A stretch of 64,000 nt of DNA from Flavobacterium fragile (GTDB lineage: Bacteria > Bacteroidota > Bacteroidia > Flavobacteriales > Flavobacteriaceae), in the NCBI RefSeq assembly GCF_023634865.1, contig NZ_JAMLJN010000001.1, forward strand, positions 1 through 64,000, read 5' to 3'. The number at the start of each line of letters is the position of its first letter. The first letter of the stretch is position 1. This document shows positions 34,544 to 44,094 of the stretch, in pieces. A program made the position numbers and the translations under genes. Below the pieces are notes generated by a model, which saw nothing but the letters and a program-made list of their open reading frames with translations, ran no database searches and was not told the DNA's origin.

Positions 34544-35061
34544 TAAAGGTCAACCAAACCTTCAGGAGTTTCTAAAGTAATGGTTTTGTTTGATCTGTCA
34601 AGTGCAATAATGAAATCATCAATAAGCGGAATTAAAATTTCGGATCCGTTTTTATCAATTTCAAAAAGAGGTTGAGCGCCACTGTCATTGATAGCGGTAA
34701 TTTTACCAATGTTACCCAAACGAGTATCTAATACATCAAATCCAATTACTTCGTGGTAATAAAATTGAGTTCCTTCTAATTTTGGTAACATAGAAAGTGG
34801 AAGATATAATTCACTTCCCATAATTTCATCTGCTTCGTCTTCTGTTTGAATGTCTTCAAAACGGATACGTAAGAACTTTTCTTTGTGAAGCGAACTACTT
34901 TCAATAAAAAATGGAACCAGACTTTTGTTGATTTCAACAAAAACTGATTCCAAATTTTGATACAATTCGGGTTCGTCGGTGTCTAAATACGCCAATACTT
35001 CCCCTTTGAAACTAAATTTTTTCGCGATTTTACCTAAATAGAAACAGTCTTCTTTACGCAT
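34534..35061 (-). CDS. rimM: Ribosome maturation factor RimM
   Basis: A 175-residue 16S rRNA processing factor that helps mature the 30S head and binds S19. The N-terminal beta-barrel starts FYLGKIAKKFSFKGEVLAYLDTDEP, and the PRC-barrel shows YYHEVIGFDVLDTRLGNIGKITAINDSGAQPLFEI. It follows rpsP by 15 bases, the conserved rpsP-rimM order. Its final codons are formed by a dispersed repeat tract. Confidence 0.95.
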   Translation of the reverse strand: MRKEDCFYLGKIAKKFSFKGEVLAYLDTDEPELYQNLESVFVEINKSLVPFFIESSSLHKEKFLRIRFEDIQTEDEADEIMGSELYLPLSMLPKLEGTQFYYHEVIGFDVLDTRLGNIGKITAINDSGAQPLFEIDKNGSEILIPLIDDFIIALDRSNKTITLETPEGLVDLYLQ

Positions 35062-35076
35062 GGAATCGCTGTAAAA

Positions 35077-35631
35077 TTATGCTTGAGTTTCTTCGTTGTT
35101 TTCTTCAACAGCAGGAGCTTCTTCAGCAGCGGCCTCAACTACTTCTTCAGCAACTTCTTCTGTAGCTTCAGCAGCTTTTGCAGCCTCAGCCTGAGCAGCA
35201 ATACGTTTTTCGTTTGCTTCTTTTTCAGCTTTTAAAGCTTTAGCTTTAGCATCTGCTTCCGCTTTTGATAAACCAGCTTTTTTAGCATCAACTTTGTTTG
35301 CTTTTTCTTCTAACCAAGCTGCTAATTTAGCGTCTGCTTGCTCTTGAGTTAAAGCACCTTTACGAACTCCTCCATCTAAGTGGTGTTTTAATAAAGCACC
35401 TTTGTAAGATAAAATTGCTCTAGCAGTGTCAGTTGGCTGAGCACCGTTGTGTAACCATTGTGCAGCTTTTTCGATGTTTAAATCGATAGTTGCAGGGTTA
35501 GTGTTTGGATTGTAAGTTCCTAATTTTTCTAAGAATTTACCATCTCTTTTTGATCTTGCATCTGCTGCAACAACCCAATAAAAAGGTTTCCCTTTTTTTC
35601 CGTGTCTTTGTAATCTAATTTTTACTGACAT
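35077..35631 (-). CDS. rpsP: 30S ribosomal protein S16 with acidic C-terminal extension
   Basis: A 184-residue S16. The conserved domain occupies residues 1-80 (MSVKIRLQRHGKKGKPFYWVVAADARSKRDG, KLGTYNP). A second part (about 80-130) is Lys/Ala-rich. The tail from about 150 is almost only Ala, Glu and Val (EEVAEEVVEAAAEEAPAVEE). Most bacterial S16 proteins are 80-90 residues; a long tail is usual in Bacteroidota. It heads the rpsP-rimM operon, with a small leader hairpin upstream. Confidence 0.95.
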   Translation of the reverse strand: MSVKIRLQRHGKKGKPFYWVVAADARSKRDGKFLEKLGTYNPNTNPATIDLNIEKAAQWLHNGAQPTDTARAILSYKGALLKHHLDGGVRKGALTQEQADAKLAAWLEEKANKVDAKKAGLSKAEADAKAKALKAEKEANEKRIAAQAEAAKAAEATEEVAEEVVEAAAEEAPAVEENNEETQA

Positions 35632-35649
35632 AATCTTGTGATTAATTTG

Positions 35650-35664
35650 AGGTTCTCGACCTCG
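35650..35664 (-). promoter_or_regulatory. Leader hairpin upstream of rpsP
   Basis: GAGGT and ACCTC pair around TCTCG in the short 5' leader, between the -7 box and the rpsP start. It may be an autoregulatory or stability element; this is inference only. Confidence 0.3.
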
Positions 35665-35678
35665 GTTATTTAAGGGTG

Positions 35679-35686
35679 CAAATATA
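35679..35686 (-). promoter_or_regulatory. -7 box TATATTTG (minus) for rpsP-rimM
   Basis: The plus strand reads CAAATATA, 47 bases upstream of the rpsP start. A TTG lies 15 bases farther upstream, slightly short of normal spacing. Confidence 0.5.
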
Positions 35687-35804
35687 TAAAACTTTGCATT
35701 ACAATTCTATTATTGGGTCTAAAATATTTTTTTATGTAAAACGCTTTTGTTTCAATAAAAAAGTTATTTTTGTTTCCATTACAAATGTTAGAATTTTTTA
35801 AAAA

Positions 35805-36491
35805 ATGAGAAAAATAATTTCTTTGTTGGCTTTACTTGTAATTTTTTCTTCTTGTGAAGAAGATATCAAAACAAATACGCCAGCATTTCAAGCCAATCTT
35901 GATAATGTTTTCTGGAGAGCAAATGATGCAAGAGTTACGGTTAATCCTGCAGGTGGATTAATAATAACTGCTTACACGCCTTATGAAACTGTAACATTGG
36001 AAACAAATAGCGCTTCAGTTGGAACGTATATTTTAGGTACTAGCGATGACTCTAATTTTGTAACTTACGATATAGATTCTCCAGTGTTGACCAATACTTA
36101 TGATAGTAGAGTTGTTGCTGGTCCAGCATACAAAATATCTAATTTGGTTAATCAAGGCACTCTCTATACAAATAATTCTGCAGCACAAACTACAGGAGGT
36201 TCTGGATCGGGATTAAGAGTGGCTACTCAGACTTTAAATGGAAGGGTAACCAGTGCAACTATTGTTTCAAGAGGTTTGGGTTATGTAGCAGGTGATTTAA
36301 TAACTGTAGTAGGTGGAAATAATAATGCCACTTTCAGAGTTGTAAATGTGCAGCAAAGTAATGGACAAATCACCATAACGGAAGCGAGTGATGGTAAATT
36401 TTCCGGAACTTTTAATTTCAGTGTAGTTGACCAAGATGGAGAAGTGGCAACATTTTCAGATGGATTTTTCTACAAAGTTCCTTCCATGTAA
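35805..36491 (+). CDS. Lipoprotein, DUF6252-like, with GSGY-type insert
   Basis: A 228-residue lipoprotein with signal MRKIISLLALLVIFSSC and Cys17. The N- and C-terminal parts (FQANLDNVFWRANDARV, and SDGKFSGTFNFSVVDQDGEVATFSDGFFYKVP) resemble the small flavobacterial lipoproteins of DUF6252. The middle (about residues 128-185: GSGSGLRVATQTLNGRVTSA, then RGLGYVAGDLITV) resembles Gly-rich repeats common in phage structural proteins. Function unknown; it has its own terminator. Confidence 0.7.
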   Translation: MRKIISLLALLVIFSSCEEDIKTNTPAFQANLDNVFWRANDARVTVNPAGGLIITAYTPYETVTLETNSASVGTYILGTSDDSNFVTYDIDSPVLTNTYDSRVVAGPAYKISNLVNQGTLYTNNSAAQTTGGSGSGLRVATQTLNGRVTSATIVSRGLGYVAGDLITVVGGNNNATFRVVNVQQSNGQITITEASDGKFSGTFNFSVVDQDGEVATFSDGFFYKVPSM

Positions 36492-36514
36492 ATTACAATT
36501 CATGAATATGATTC

Positions 36515-36547
36515 AAAACCACTTAACTTTCTTAAGTGGTTTTTTTT
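36515..36547 (+). terminator. Intrinsic terminator after the DUF6252-like lipoprotein
   Basis: Perfect stem AAAACCACTTAA (36515-36526) / TTAAGTGGTTTT (36532-36543), then T-run. Confidence 0.88.
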
Positions 36548-36561
36548 GTTGATAACTTAAA

Positions 36562-36592
36562 TTGGCATTCACTAACTTAAAATGTATTTTTG
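36562..36592 (+). promoter_or_regulatory. Promoter of dnaE
   Basis: TTG (36562-36564), 20-base spacer, perfect -7 box TATTTTTG (36585-36592). The start codon is 52 bases on. Confidence 0.6.
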
Positions 36593-36644
36593 TTTTTATT
36601 CAAAATTTGCTTTTGTTTTTTTCTTTAGCTTAATTATCAGATAG

Positions 36645-39600
36645 ATGTACTTAATTTTTGATACAGAAACCACAGGATTGCCTCGTAGTTGGTCGGCACC
36701 GATTACTGATACCGACAACTGGCCTCGTTGTATACAAATAGCATGGCAATTGCACGACGAAATGGGAAATTTAATCGAGCACCAAGATTACTTGGTTAAG
36801 CCCGAAGGTTTCAATATTCCTTATGATGCTGAAAGGATTCATGGTATTTCCACCGAGTTAGCAATGGAACAAGGAGCTCTGTTATCAGAAGTTTTAGAGA
36901 AATTCAACATCGCACTTTCAAAAGCAAAATTCATCGTTGGGCAGAATGTTGGGTTTGACGTTAATATCATGGGATGTGAATTCCATCGTATGAATATTGG
37001 TTCGGATATGACTAAAATGCCGGTTTTAGATACTTGTACTGAAATCACTGCTAACTTATTAAAATTACCAGGAGGTCGTGGAGGTAAATTCAAATTACCA
37101 ACTCTTACCGAATTACATCAATATCTTTTTAACCAACCCTTCGCAGAAGCGCACAATGCCACTGCCGATGTAGAAGCAACAACACGTTGTTTTCTTGAGT
37201 TGATTAAAAGAGAGGTTTTTACTAAAGAAGAATTAGATGTAACGCCAGAATATTTTCGACGTTTTCGTGAAAATAATCCAGGCGAAATTCAGTTGATTGG
37301 TTTAAAACACATCAATCTCAAAAAAGCTTCGGATGAAATCAGAACCCGATTACAAAAAATCCAAAGCGAAGAAGAGCAAGCCACTATTTCAGATGCTACA
37401 AAAGCCGATTTAAAAGACGCTGCTTTTGCACATTTGCACAATCACACACAGTTTTCGGTATTGCAATCTACTATTGCAATTAATGATTTGGTAAAAGCTT
37501 CGGCAAAATTTAAAATGCCAGCGGTTGCCATGACCGATACCGGGAATATGATGGGTGCATTTCATTTTGTAAGCGCCGTTTTAAATCATAACAAAGCTGC
37601 TGAAGCCAAAAATAAAGAGTTAATTGAAAACGGTGAAGAACCAACGGAAACCGTTATTAAACCTATCGTAGGGTGCGAGTTCAATATCTGTGACGATCAT
37701 AAAGATAAGACTAAAAAAGACAATGGTTATCAAGTAGTCTTATTAGCAAAAAATAAAAAAGGCTATCATAATTTAGCCAAAATGTCCTCTATCGCTTATA
37801 CCGATGGTTTTTATTATGTTCCTCGTATCGATAGAAATATTGTTGAGAAATATAAAGAAGACATTATTGTGCTGTCTGGAAATTTATATGGAGAAATTCC
37901 AAGTAAAATTCTGAATGTCGGTGAAAGTCAAGCCGAAGAAGCACTAATTTGGTGGAAAGAACAATTTGGTGCTGATTTCTATTTGGAATTAATGCGTCAC
38001 AAACAAGAAGACGAAAATCGTGTGAACCAAACATTGATAGCTTTCTCAAAAAAGCATAATGTGAAGTTAGTTGCAACCAACAATACGTATTACGTTAATA
38101 AAGAAGACGCCAACGCACACGATATTTTATTGTGTGTAAAAGATGGTGAGAAACAAGCAACACCAATTGGTCGCGGACGGGGTTATCGTTATGGATTGCC
38201 AAATCAAGAATATTATTTCAAATCGGGTGACGAAATGAAGCAACTTTTTGCCGATTTACCCGAAGCTATTATTAATATTCAAGAAATTATTGATAAAACG
38301 GAACCGTATTCTTTATATCGAGATGTATTACTTCCAAAATTTAAAATTCCTGACGAATTTGAAGTAGAGGAAGATAAAATAGATGGAGGTGTTCGTGGTG
38401 AAAATGCCTATTTGCGTTATTTAACCATGGAAGGCGCCAAAAAACGTTACGGCGAAATTACACCCGAAATTCAAGAACGTCTAGATTTTGAATTACTTAC
38501 GATTTCCAATTCAGGTTATCCAGGATATTTCTTAATTGTACAAGATTTCATTGCCGAAGCTAGAAAAATGGACGTTTCCGTTGGGCCAGGTCGTGGTTCG
38601 GCTGCGGGTTCGGCTGTAGCCTATTGTTTAGGAATCACGAATATCGACCCGATTAAATACGATTTGCTTTTTGAGCGTTTCCTAAATCCCGACCGTGTTT
38701 CTATGCCCGATATCGATATCGACTTCGATGATGAAGGTCGTGGTCGTGTGATGCAATATGTAATTGATAAATATGGAAAAAATCAGGTAGCTCAAATTAT
38801 CACTTACGGTAAAATGGCTACAAAATCAGCCATTAGAGATACCGCACGTGTTTTGGATTTACCACTTTTTGAAGCGGATAGAGTAGCTAAATTAATTCCA
38901 GGTATGATGCCTTCTAAATGGAATTTAGCAAGATTCTTAGCCGAAGATGAATCCGAAGTTAAAAAAGCATTACGTTCGGAAGAATTTGACCGAGTAAAAG
39001 AATTAATCGAAATCGCCAATTCTGAAGATTTAGCAGGTGAAACTATACAGCAAGCTAAAGTGTTAGAAGGTTCCATGCGAAATACGGGTATTCACGCTTG
39101 TGGTGTGATTATTACACCAGATGATATTACAAATTTCGTTCCCGTAACCACTGCAAAAGATTCGGATTTATATGTGACCCAATTTGACAACTCGGTAGCA
39201 GAAAGTGCTGGTTTGTTGAAGATGGATTTCTTAGGATTAAAAACCCTAACCTTAATTAAAGACACGGTGAAATTGGTAAAATATCGCACGGGAATCGAAT
39301 TGAATCCTGACGAATTTCCAATTGATGACGTTAAAACATATGAGTTGTTCCAAAGAGGTGAAACGGTTGGTATTTTCCAATACGAATCACCCGGAATGCA
39401 AAAATACATGAAGGACTTAAAGCCAACTGTTTTTGCCGATTTAATTGCCATGAATGCGTTATATCGACCTGGACCATTGGAATACATTCCGTCTTTCATT
39501 CGTAGAAAAAATGGAGAAGAACCGATTACCTACGATTTAGATGCTTGCGAAGAATATTTAGGAGAAACCTACGGAATTACCGTTTACCAAGAGCAGGTGA

Positions 39601-41171
39601 TGCTTTTGTCGCAAAAATTGGCAAATTTCTCTAAAGGTGATGCCGACGTACTTCGTAAAGCGATGGGTAAAAAGCAAAAAGATGTCTTGGATAAAATGAA
39701 ATCTAAGTTCATCGATCAAGCAAAAGCGAATGGTCATGACGAACAAAAATTAGATAAAATTTGGACCGACTGGGAAGCGTTTGCGAGTTATGCCTTCAAT
39801 AAATCGCACTCCACTTGTTATGCTTGGATTGCTTATCAAACTGCGTATTTGAAAGCGCATTATCCTGCGGAATATATGGCTGCGGTGCTTTCCAATAACA
39901 TGAACGATATCAAACAAGTTTCGTTCTTTATGGAAGAATGTAAGCGTATGGGATTAGCCGTTTTGGGTCCAGACGTGAATGAATCGTATTATAAATTTAC
40001 GGTAAATGAAGATTATGCGGTTCGTTTTGGAATGGGAGCCATCAAAGGTGTTGGAGCAGGAGCCGTTCAAACCATCATCGATAACCGAAAAGACGGAAAA
40101 TATAAATCCATCTTCGATTTAGCGAAACGAATTGATTTACGTGCGGCTAACAAAAAAGCATTTGAAAACTTAGCTTTAGCCGGAGGTTTTGATGGTTTTG
40201 CAGAAACCCATCGAGCACAATATTTTCATCATGATGGCGACGGAATTACATTTTTAGAAAAGGCGATTCGTTACGGTTCGAAATTTCAAGAAAATGAAAA
40301 TTCTGCCCAAGTAAGTTTGTTTGGAGATGCTTCTGAAGTACAAATTGCAGAACCACAAGTACCACCATGTGAAGAATGGAGTACTATGGAGAAGTTGGCG
40401 AAAGAAAAAGAAGTAGTAGGAATTTACATTTCGGGTCATCCTTTAGATGATTATAAATTTGAAATGAAATATTTCTGTAATACTAATTTGGAAGGTTTGA
40501 AAAACATAGAACAAAACGTTGGAAAGAACCTTTCTTTTGGCGGAATTGTAACTAATGTGCAACATCGAACAGCTAAAAACGGTAAAGGTTGGGCGACTTT
40601 TGTAGTGGAAGGTTATGATGAGAGTTTCGAATTCCGAATTTTTGATGAAGAGTATTTAAAATTCCGCCATTTTTTATTGCAAAATCAGTTTGCTTACTTT
40701 AAAATTACGGTGAAAGAAGGTTGGGTAAATCGCGAAACGGGTAAAAAATCGGATCCAAGAATTCAGTTTATAGATGTGAAAATGTTAGCTGACGTGTTGC
40801 CAACATTTGCCAAAAAAATAATACTCCAGTTAGCAATTAATGAAGTGAAAGAAGGGGTGATTACGGAATTAAATCAAATTTTTACCCAACACAAAGGCGA
40901 TCATAATGTAACTTTTGAAGTGATGGAATTGGAGAAAATCAAGCGAATGGTGGAAGAAAAACCAATTGCCATGATTGCAGCCGATACAGAAGATGAAATG
41001 GAAGAAAATTTTGATGAAATGGAAGAAATGGATATCGCTGTTCCAACAGAAAAAGAGGAAATAGTAGTGAAAACTAAGTTAGTGATGCCAAGTAGAAAGT
41101 TAAAAGTCAAAATTTCATCGGAATTATTGCAAGAATTAGAACGCATGCAATTGAGTTTTAGGTTGAATTAG
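36645..41171 (+). CDS. dnaE: DNA polymerase III alpha subunit with fused proofreading exonuclease
   Basis: A 1508-residue replicative polymerase. Residues 1-190 form a DEDDh exonuclease of DnaQ type: Asp6 and Glu8 in DTETTG, Asp105 in GQNVGFD, His170 and Asp175 in HNATAD. A PHP domain follows from about residue 262 (HLHNHTQFS). The polymerase active site is PDIDIDF at residues 688-694, after GPGRGSAAGSAVAYCLG. A helix-hairpin-helix region and an OB fold (about 1295-1375) come next. DnaE normally uses a separate epsilon subunit; the fused form is typical of Bacteroidota. It has its own promoter. Confidence 0.96.
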   Translation: MYLIFDTETTGLPRSWSAPITDTDNWPRCIQIAWQLHDEMGNLIEHQDYLVKPEGFNIPYDAERIHGISTELAMEQGALLSEVLEKFNIALSKAKFIVGQNVGFDVNIMGCEFHRMNIGSDMTKMPVLDTCTEITANLLKLPGGRGGKFKLPTLTELHQYLFNQPFAEAHNATADVEATTRCFLELIKREVFTKEELDVTPEYFRRFRENNPGEIQLIGLKHINLKKASDEIRTRLQKIQSEEEQATISDATKADLKDAAFAHLHNHTQFSVLQSTIAINDLVKASAKFKMPAVAMTDTGNMMGAFHFVSAVLNHNKAAEAKNKELIENGEEPTETVIKPIVGCEFNICDDHKDKTKKDNGYQVVLLAKNKKGYHNLAKMSSIAYTDGFYYVPRIDRNIVEKYKEDIIVLSGNLYGEIPSKILNVGESQAEEALIWWKEQFGADFYLELMRHKQEDENRVNQTLIAFSKKHNVKLVATNNTYYVNKEDANAHDILLCVKDGEKQATPIGRGRGYRYGLPNQEYYFKSGDEMKQLFADLPEAIINIQEIIDKTEPYSLYRDVLLPKFKIPDEFEVEEDKIDGGVRGENAYLRYLTMEGAKKRYGEITPEIQERLDFELLTISNSGYPGYFLIVQDFIAEARKMDVSVGPGRGSAAGSAVAYCLGITNIDPIKYDLLFERFLNPDRVSMPDIDIDFDDEGRGRVMQYVIDKYGKNQVAQIITYGKMATKSAIRDTARVLDLPLFEADRVAKLIPGMMPSKWNLARFLAEDESEVKKALRSEEFDRVKELIEIANSEDLAGETIQQAKVLEGSMRNTGIHACGVIITPDDITNFVPVTTAKDSDLYVTQFDNSVAESAGLLKMDFLGLKTLTLIKDTVKLVKYRTGIELNPDEFPIDDVKTYELFQRGETVGIFQYESPGMQKYMKDLKPTVFADLIAMNALYRPGPLEYIPSFIRRKNGEEPITYDLDACEEYLGETYGITVYQEQVMLLSQKLANFSKGDADVLRKAMGKKQKDVLDKMKSKFIDQAKANGHDEQKLDKIWTDWEAFASYAFNKSHSTCYAWIAYQTAYLKAHYPAEYMAAVLSNNMNDIKQVSFFMEECKRMGLAVLGPDVNESYYKFTVNEDYAVRFGMGAIKGVGAGAVQTIIDNRKDGKYKSIFDLAKRIDLRAANKKAFENLALAGGFDGFAETHRAQYFHHDGDGITFLEKAIRYGSKFQENENSAQVSLFGDASEVQIAEPQVPPCEEWSTMEKLAKEKEVVGIYISGHPLDDYKFEMKYFCNTNLEGLKNIEQNVGKNLSFGGIVTNVQHRTAKNGKGWATFVVEGYDESFEFRIFDEEYLKFRHFLLQNQFAYFKITVKEGWVNRETGKKSDPRIQFIDVKMLADVLPTFAKKIILQLAINEVKEGVITELNQIFTQHKGDHNVTFEVMELEKIKRMVEEKPIAMIAADTEDEMEENFDEMEEMDIAVPTEKEEIVVKTKLVMPSRKLKVKISSELLQELERMQLSFRLN

Positions 41172-41240
41172 TATCAATTCTGAAAATGCAACTATAACAA
41201 AAACTAATTTTTAAAAGCGAATTCATTTCAATTTAATTCC

Positions 41241-41248
41241 TAAATTTG
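41241..41248 (+). promoter_or_regulatory. -7 box TAAATTTG for thioredoxin
   Basis: Perfect TAnnTTTG, 35 bases before the ATG at 41284. Confidence 0.55.
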
Positions 41249-41283
41249 CATATCAATAAAGTAAAAACATAAAGAAAAACAAT

Positions 41284-41601
41284 ATGGCATTAGCAATTAC
41301 AGATGCTACTTTTGAGGAAGTAGTTTTAAAATCAGATAAACCAGTAGTAGTTGATTTTTGGGCAGCTTGGTGTGGTCCATGTAGAATGGTTGGTCCAGTT
41401 ATCGACGAAATTTCTGCTGAATACGAAGGTAAAGCAGTAGTAGGAAAAGTAGATGTTGACGCAAATCAAGAATTTGCTGCAAAATATGGAGTTAGAAACA
41501 TCCCAACAGTTTTAGTATTCCAAAACGGAGAAGTGGTTGGAAGACAAGTGGGTGTTGCTCCAAAGAAAACGTATACAGATGCAATTGATTCATTGTTATA
41601 G
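41284..41601 (+). CDS. trxA: Thioredoxin
   Basis: A 105-residue cytosolic thioredoxin. The redox motif WCGPC is at residues 29-33 and the cis-proline loop is RNIPTVLVF. It reduces protein disulphides using electrons from thioredoxin reductase. There is no signal peptide. It has its own -7 box and terminator, so it is a separate unit from dnaE. Confidence 0.96.
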   Translation: MALAITDATFEEVVLKSDKPVVVDFWAAWCGPCRMVGPVIDEISAEYEGKAVVGKVDVDANQEFAAKYGVRNIPTVLVFQNGEVVGRQVGVAPKKTYTDAIDSLL

Positions 41602-41621
41602 TCTTTGAAAAAGAAAAATTT

Positions 41622-41650
41622 AGGCTCAACGAAAGTTGGGCCTTTTTTAT
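41622..41650 (+). terminator. Intrinsic terminator after trxA
   Basis: Stem AGGCTCAAC (41622-41630), GAAA loop, GTTGGGCCT (41635-41643), one wobble or mismatch, then T-run. Confidence 0.8.
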
Positions 41651-41728
41651 TTTCAAAATACGTTATTCTTAAGTTTCTTAGTTTCAAAATAAAATGGTTT
41701 TTAGTATTTTTACATCAAATCTTGATTC

Positions 41729-42877
41729 ATGCAGTTTTCAGAAAGGCGAAATCTTACTCGTTGGTTTATTATAATCGCATCGTTTTTTATTGTTATTTTA
41801 ATACTTTGGAATACTTATAATTTCTTCCAAATTTTTAAGAACGAGGAGCGCGCTAAAATGGAGTATTGGGTAAGTGCCCAGCAAACATTAGCAAACGCGA
41901 ATGAGTATACTGATGTAGAACTTCCACTTCAAATTATTACCAACACTACTTCAATTCCGATGTTTGTTACGGATAGTAAAGATTCAATCATTAATTTCGA
42001 TAATATTGATGAAACCATCTCAAAAGATACTTTATCATTAAAAAGATATTTCAATTCGATAAAAAATGATAATCAGCCTATTACGATGCATCTTTCTAAG
42101 AAAAGTTATCAGTTGGTTTACTATGGAAATTCTCCCTTATTAAATAAATTGAAATATTATCCAATTGCCTTATTGCTTATTATAATTTTGTTTGGTGCTG
42201 TGGTGTATAATTTTTATAGGGCTACAAAAATGGCTACACAAAATAAACTTTGGGCTGGAATGGCTAAAGAAACAGCACACCAAATAGGAACTCCATTGTC
42301 TTCCCTAATTGGTTGGTTGGAAATTTTAAAAATGGAAAATATTGACGAGAGTACTATTGTTGAAATTGAAAAAGATATTAACCGACTTCAAACTATAACC
42401 GATCGATTTTCAAAGATTGGAAGTGAACCCATTTTAGAAAAAAGAGATCTAGTAGAAGATACACTTAAAACGGTTGACTATCTAAAAACTAGGGTATCAC
42501 AACAAGTTAGTTTTCATTTTGAAGCTCCGGAACATCCAATTTTTGTTGAAATCAATCCAGCTTTACATAGTTGGACAATTGAAAATTTAGTTAAAAATGC
42601 GATTGATGCCATGAAGGGTAAAGGCAGTTTAAATATTGTAATTTCTGAACTTGAAGATATTGTAAAAATTAGTATTACCGATTCTGGAAAGGGAATTCCA
42701 AAAAATCAATTTATCAAAGTTTTTGAACCTGGATTTACAACTAAGAAAAGAGGTTGGGGATTAGGATTATCCTTAACTAAGCGAATAGTTCAAGCGTATC
42801 ACAAAGGAAAAATTAAAGTGGCTCATTCTGAAATTGGAAAAGGAACAACCATGCAAATTAGTTACAATAAGTTGTAA
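41729..42877 (+). CDS. Membrane sensor histidine kinase
   Basis: A 382-residue kinase. Membrane helices at about 13-33 and 143-163 enclose a periplasmic sensor of about 110 residues with no recognised domain. His184 in MAKETAHQIGTPLSSLIGW is the phospho-acceptor; this AHQIGTPLSSL form is common in flavobacterial kinases. The ATPase shows NLVKNAIDAMKGKG, ITDSGKGIPKNQF and GWGLGLSLTKRIVQ. No response regulator is adjacent, so it is an orphan kinase here. Its end is one base from the convergent transglutaminase gene. Confidence 0.9.
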   Translation: MQFSERRNLTRWFIIIASFFIVILILWNTYNFFQIFKNEERAKMEYWVSAQQTLANANEYTDVELPLQIITNTTSIPMFVTDSKDSIINFDNIDETISKDTLSLKRYFNSIKNDNQPITMHLSKKSYQLVYYGNSPLLNKLKYYPIALLLIIILFGAVVYNFYRATKMATQNKLWAGMAKETAHQIGTPLSSLIGWLEILKMENIDESTIVEIEKDINRLQTITDRFSKIGSEPILEKRDLVEDTLKTVDYLKTRVSQQVSFHFEAPEHPIFVEINPALHSWTIENLVKNAIDAMKGKGSLNIVISELEDIVKISITDSGKGIPKNQFIKVFEPGFTTKKRGWGLGLSLTKRIVQAYHKGKIKVAHSEIGKGTTMQISYNKL

Positions 42878-42878
42878 A

Positions 42879-44051
42879 CTATTTTACAGGTTTTCCAAAC
42901 CAATTAGTAGTTACACTGAACATTTTTTTTCTTTCTTTTTTGTTTTTAGAAATGTATTCTTTTACAAACTCATATTGTTCTTGGGCTTGTTTAACAGTTT
43001 CGGTAATGGATAATTTAAGGGAGCTATGTGTTGCGGCATTTTCTTTTCCAATACTTCCCAAATTAAAAAAATCTTTCTGAACCTGTTCTAATCGTTCTTT
43101 TGGAGTTTGAATCATTTCTGAAAGAATAGCATCAGAGAAAGATGGAGTAAATTCTTTATTTCTGTAAATAATAAAATCGTTTAGCAATACGATAGCAACA
43201 TTATATTCTTCAACAATTTCATTGAATTTAGTTACGTTTGTATTCATTCGATTTGTATTAAAAACACTTTTCAGATAATTATACTGCTCTAAAATTAGAT
43301 CGTTAATTATTTCATTATTTTTAATTCTTTCAGCACTTTCAAAAGCTTTATCGACATCTGAAAGTTGAAAATATTTATCAATTTCAGTTTGATAATTGAA
43401 ATTTAATTTTGGCTTTCCTTCATATGGTTTTCCGTTGTAAAATTCGCGATTGGAAATCGGTTCTTTTGTGAATTGCCATAAATAGTCAAATGGCATATGT
43501 GTTAAAATTGCTTTAGAAGGTAACATTTTAAAATATTTGAAACTTATGTTTCTTGTATATTTCCCTTCTTTAACATAACCCGAATCCCAAGTTGGGTCAA
43601 AGAGATACCAATTATTATCTTTCATTTTTATTGCACACCAAGCATGGGATAAATTTCCAATTTGATTATTTTGTTTGGTATAACCGGTCACAATTTCACA
43701 TGAATATCCTAACTTATTTAAAATTGCTTTTAAGAGTTTTGCATAATGTATACAAACTCCTTTTTTGTTAGCTATCGTTTTACTTACAAAATCTTCATCG
43801 CTACTAAATAATTCCGTTGAAAAATTATAATTAACATCATAATCTACAGAAGAAATAACATGAAAATAGGCAGCCTTAATTTGTAATTCTTCGTTTGAAA
43901 AATTGCTTTTTATATAATCCGAAATCTCTTCAACAGATTTGCTTTTTAATTGAGGAATAGATAACATAGGTTTCTCTACAGAAGAATAGAAACCCTTTAC
44001 TTGTGAAAAAAGGGAAGTTTGAAAAAAAATTAGATAGAATAGATATTTCAT
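42879..44051 (-). CDS. Secreted transglutaminase-like protein
   Basis: A 390-residue protein starting at MKYLFYLIFFQTSLFSQ (44051), a good signal peptide; an ATG nine codons earlier would spoil it. A transglutaminase-like domain supplies the papain-type triad Cys100 (KKGVCIHYAKLLKAIL), His136 (LSHAWCAIK) and Asp152 (LFDPTWDSGY). The C-terminal half is helical with no recognised domain. Such proteins may cross-link or cleave peptides in the periplasm; the substrate is unknown. Confidence 0.82.
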   Translation of the reverse strand: MKYLFYLIFFQTSLFSQVKGFYSSVEKPMLSIPQLKSKSVEEISDYIKSNFSNEELQIKAAYFHVISSVDYDVNYNFSTELFSSDEDFVSKTIANKKGVCIHYAKLLKAILNKLGYSCEIVTGYTKQNNQIGNLSHAWCAIKMKDNNWYLFDPTWDSGYVKEGKYTRNISFKYFKMLPSKAILTHMPFDYLWQFTKEPISNREFYNGKPYEGKPKLNFNYQTEIDKYFQLSDVDKAFESAERIKNNEIINDLILEQYNYLKSVFNTNRMNTNVTKFNEIVEEYNVAIVLLNDFIIYRNKEFTPSFSDAILSEMIQTPKERLEQVQKDFFNLGSIGKENAATHSSLKLSITETVKQAQEQYEFVKEYISKNKKERKKMFSVTTNWFGKPVK

Positions 44052-44068
44052 CGTATTTATTTGTTTAA

Positions 44069-44094
44069 AAAAAGACACCTTTAGGTGTCTTTTT
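44069..44094 (-). terminator. Intrinsic terminator after the HIT gene
   Basis: Stem AAAAAGACACC (44069-44079) / GGTGTCTTTTT (44084-44094), abutting the HIT stop codon on the minus strand. Confidence 0.85.

Noticed and set aside
36645..37200. Separate dnaQ gene before dnaE
   Set aside because: The exonuclease domain is continuous in frame with the PHP and polymerase domains, with no stop or restart; it is a fusion.
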